Below are positions 63,857 through 64,000 of a stretch of DNA of 64,000 bases, piece by piece. The position numbers were made by a program, and so were the translations under genes. This DNA is from Variovorax sp. PAMC28562. Its GTDB lineage: Bacteria; Pseudomonadota; Gammaproteobacteria; Burkholderiales; Burkholderiaceae_C. Position 1 is the stretch's first letter. The number at the start of each line of letters is the position of its first letter. The notes beneath the pieces are model-generated. The model searched no databases. It was not told where the DNA came from and was given only the letters and a program-made list of their open reading frames with translations. Where the stretch lies: the NCBI RefSeq assembly GCF_014303735.1, contig NZ_CP060296.1:3617501-3681500 (forward strand), given 5' to 3'.

Positions 63857-64000
63857 ATGGAAGCACTCGTCATTCATGCGCCTGGTGATCTGCGCGTCGA
63901 GACCTATGAAACCGCGCCGCTCGGCGCGGATCAGCTGCAGGTGCGCGTGCGCTGTGGCGGCATCTGCGGCTCCGACCTGCACTACTACCAGCACGGCGGC
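63857..64000 (+). CDS. idnD: L-idonate 5-dehydrogenase, N-terminal part (3' cut by window)
   Basis: The first 48 codons of a zinc-dependent medium-chain dehydrogenase, ending CGGICGSDLHYYQHGG. The CGICGSD zinc motif and the L-idonate-type spacing of HYYQHGG support IdnD. It oxidises L-idonate to 5-ketogluconate, feeding the previous enzyme. It starts 20 bases after the gluconate dehydrogenase stop, probably in one operon. Confidence 0.8.
   Translation, partial: MEALVIHAPGDLRVETYETAPLGADQLQVRVRCGGICGSDLHYYQHGG

Overview
This is GC-rich DNA from a betaproteobacterium. The gene style suggests Burkholderiales, family Comamonadaceae, most likely Variovorax or a close relative: dense ATGA-coupled operons, many ABC importers for plant-derived compounds, a TatD/ankyrin pair, and above all an auxin-degradation-like locus. 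The genus is inferred from remembered gene content, not from a database search. No rRNA, tRNA, CRISPR array or insertion sequence was seen.

Layout. 1-1763: the end of a TatD-family nuclease gene, a secreted ankyrin protein and a 2-oxo-acid hydratase. 1800-13572: a pentose/arabinoside locus with an SDR sugar dehydrogenase, an IlvD/EDD-family L-arabinonate dehydratase, an L-2-keto-3-deoxyarabonate dehydratase, a CUT1 sugar importer with two tandem binding proteins, a cytoplasmic GH51 arabinofuranosidase and an FCD/GntR regulator. Arabinosides would be imported, cleaved inside the cell and the arabinose oxidised without phosphorylation. 13573-15017: small uncertain genes. 15018-26477: a divergent catabolic locus of unknown substrate. 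It has an oligopeptide-type importer, an FAD-linked oxidase and a hot-dog protein on one side, and a GntR regulator, a luciferase-like monooxygenase, an HpcH/HpaI aldolase and an alpha/beta hydrolase on the other, around a perfect 12-bp palindrome. 26474-27432: a zeta-toxin/ParD-like toxin-antitoxin pair with its own inverted-repeat operator.

27487-57559: the main feature, a region of about 30 kb that resembles the iad (indole-3-acetic acid, dioxindole route) loci known from Variovorax and Bradyrhizobium. It holds two Rieske oxygenase alpha subunits, one beta subunit, a ferredoxin-type reductase, two acyl-CoA ligases, a thiolase-like protein without thiolase catalytic residues, a DUF35 protein fused to a degenerate SDR domain, a cyclase-family (isatin-hydrolase-like) enzyme, an SDR, an indolepyruvate:ferredoxin-oxidoreductase-like pair, three binding proteins and two complete LIV-type permease/ATPase sets with fused LivM-LivG, a MarR regulator, and an oppositely placed operon with an opine-dehydrogenase-like protein, a 3-hydroxyacyl-CoA dehydrogenase and a quinone oxidoreductase. 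A route consistent with these genes is: IAA -> dioxindole-3-acetate -> its CoA ester -> isatin + acetyl-CoA (retro-aldol) -> isatinate -> anthraniloyl-CoA + CO2. The later steps are inference.

57655-60891: iron uptake (PKHD hydroxylase and TonB siderophore receptor with a Fur box). 61036-61953: a Nudix hydrolase. 62054-64000: a 2-ketogluconate/idonate module (2-hydroxyacid dehydrogenase, gluconate 5-dehydrogenase, start of L-idonate 5-dehydrogenase), cut by the window end.
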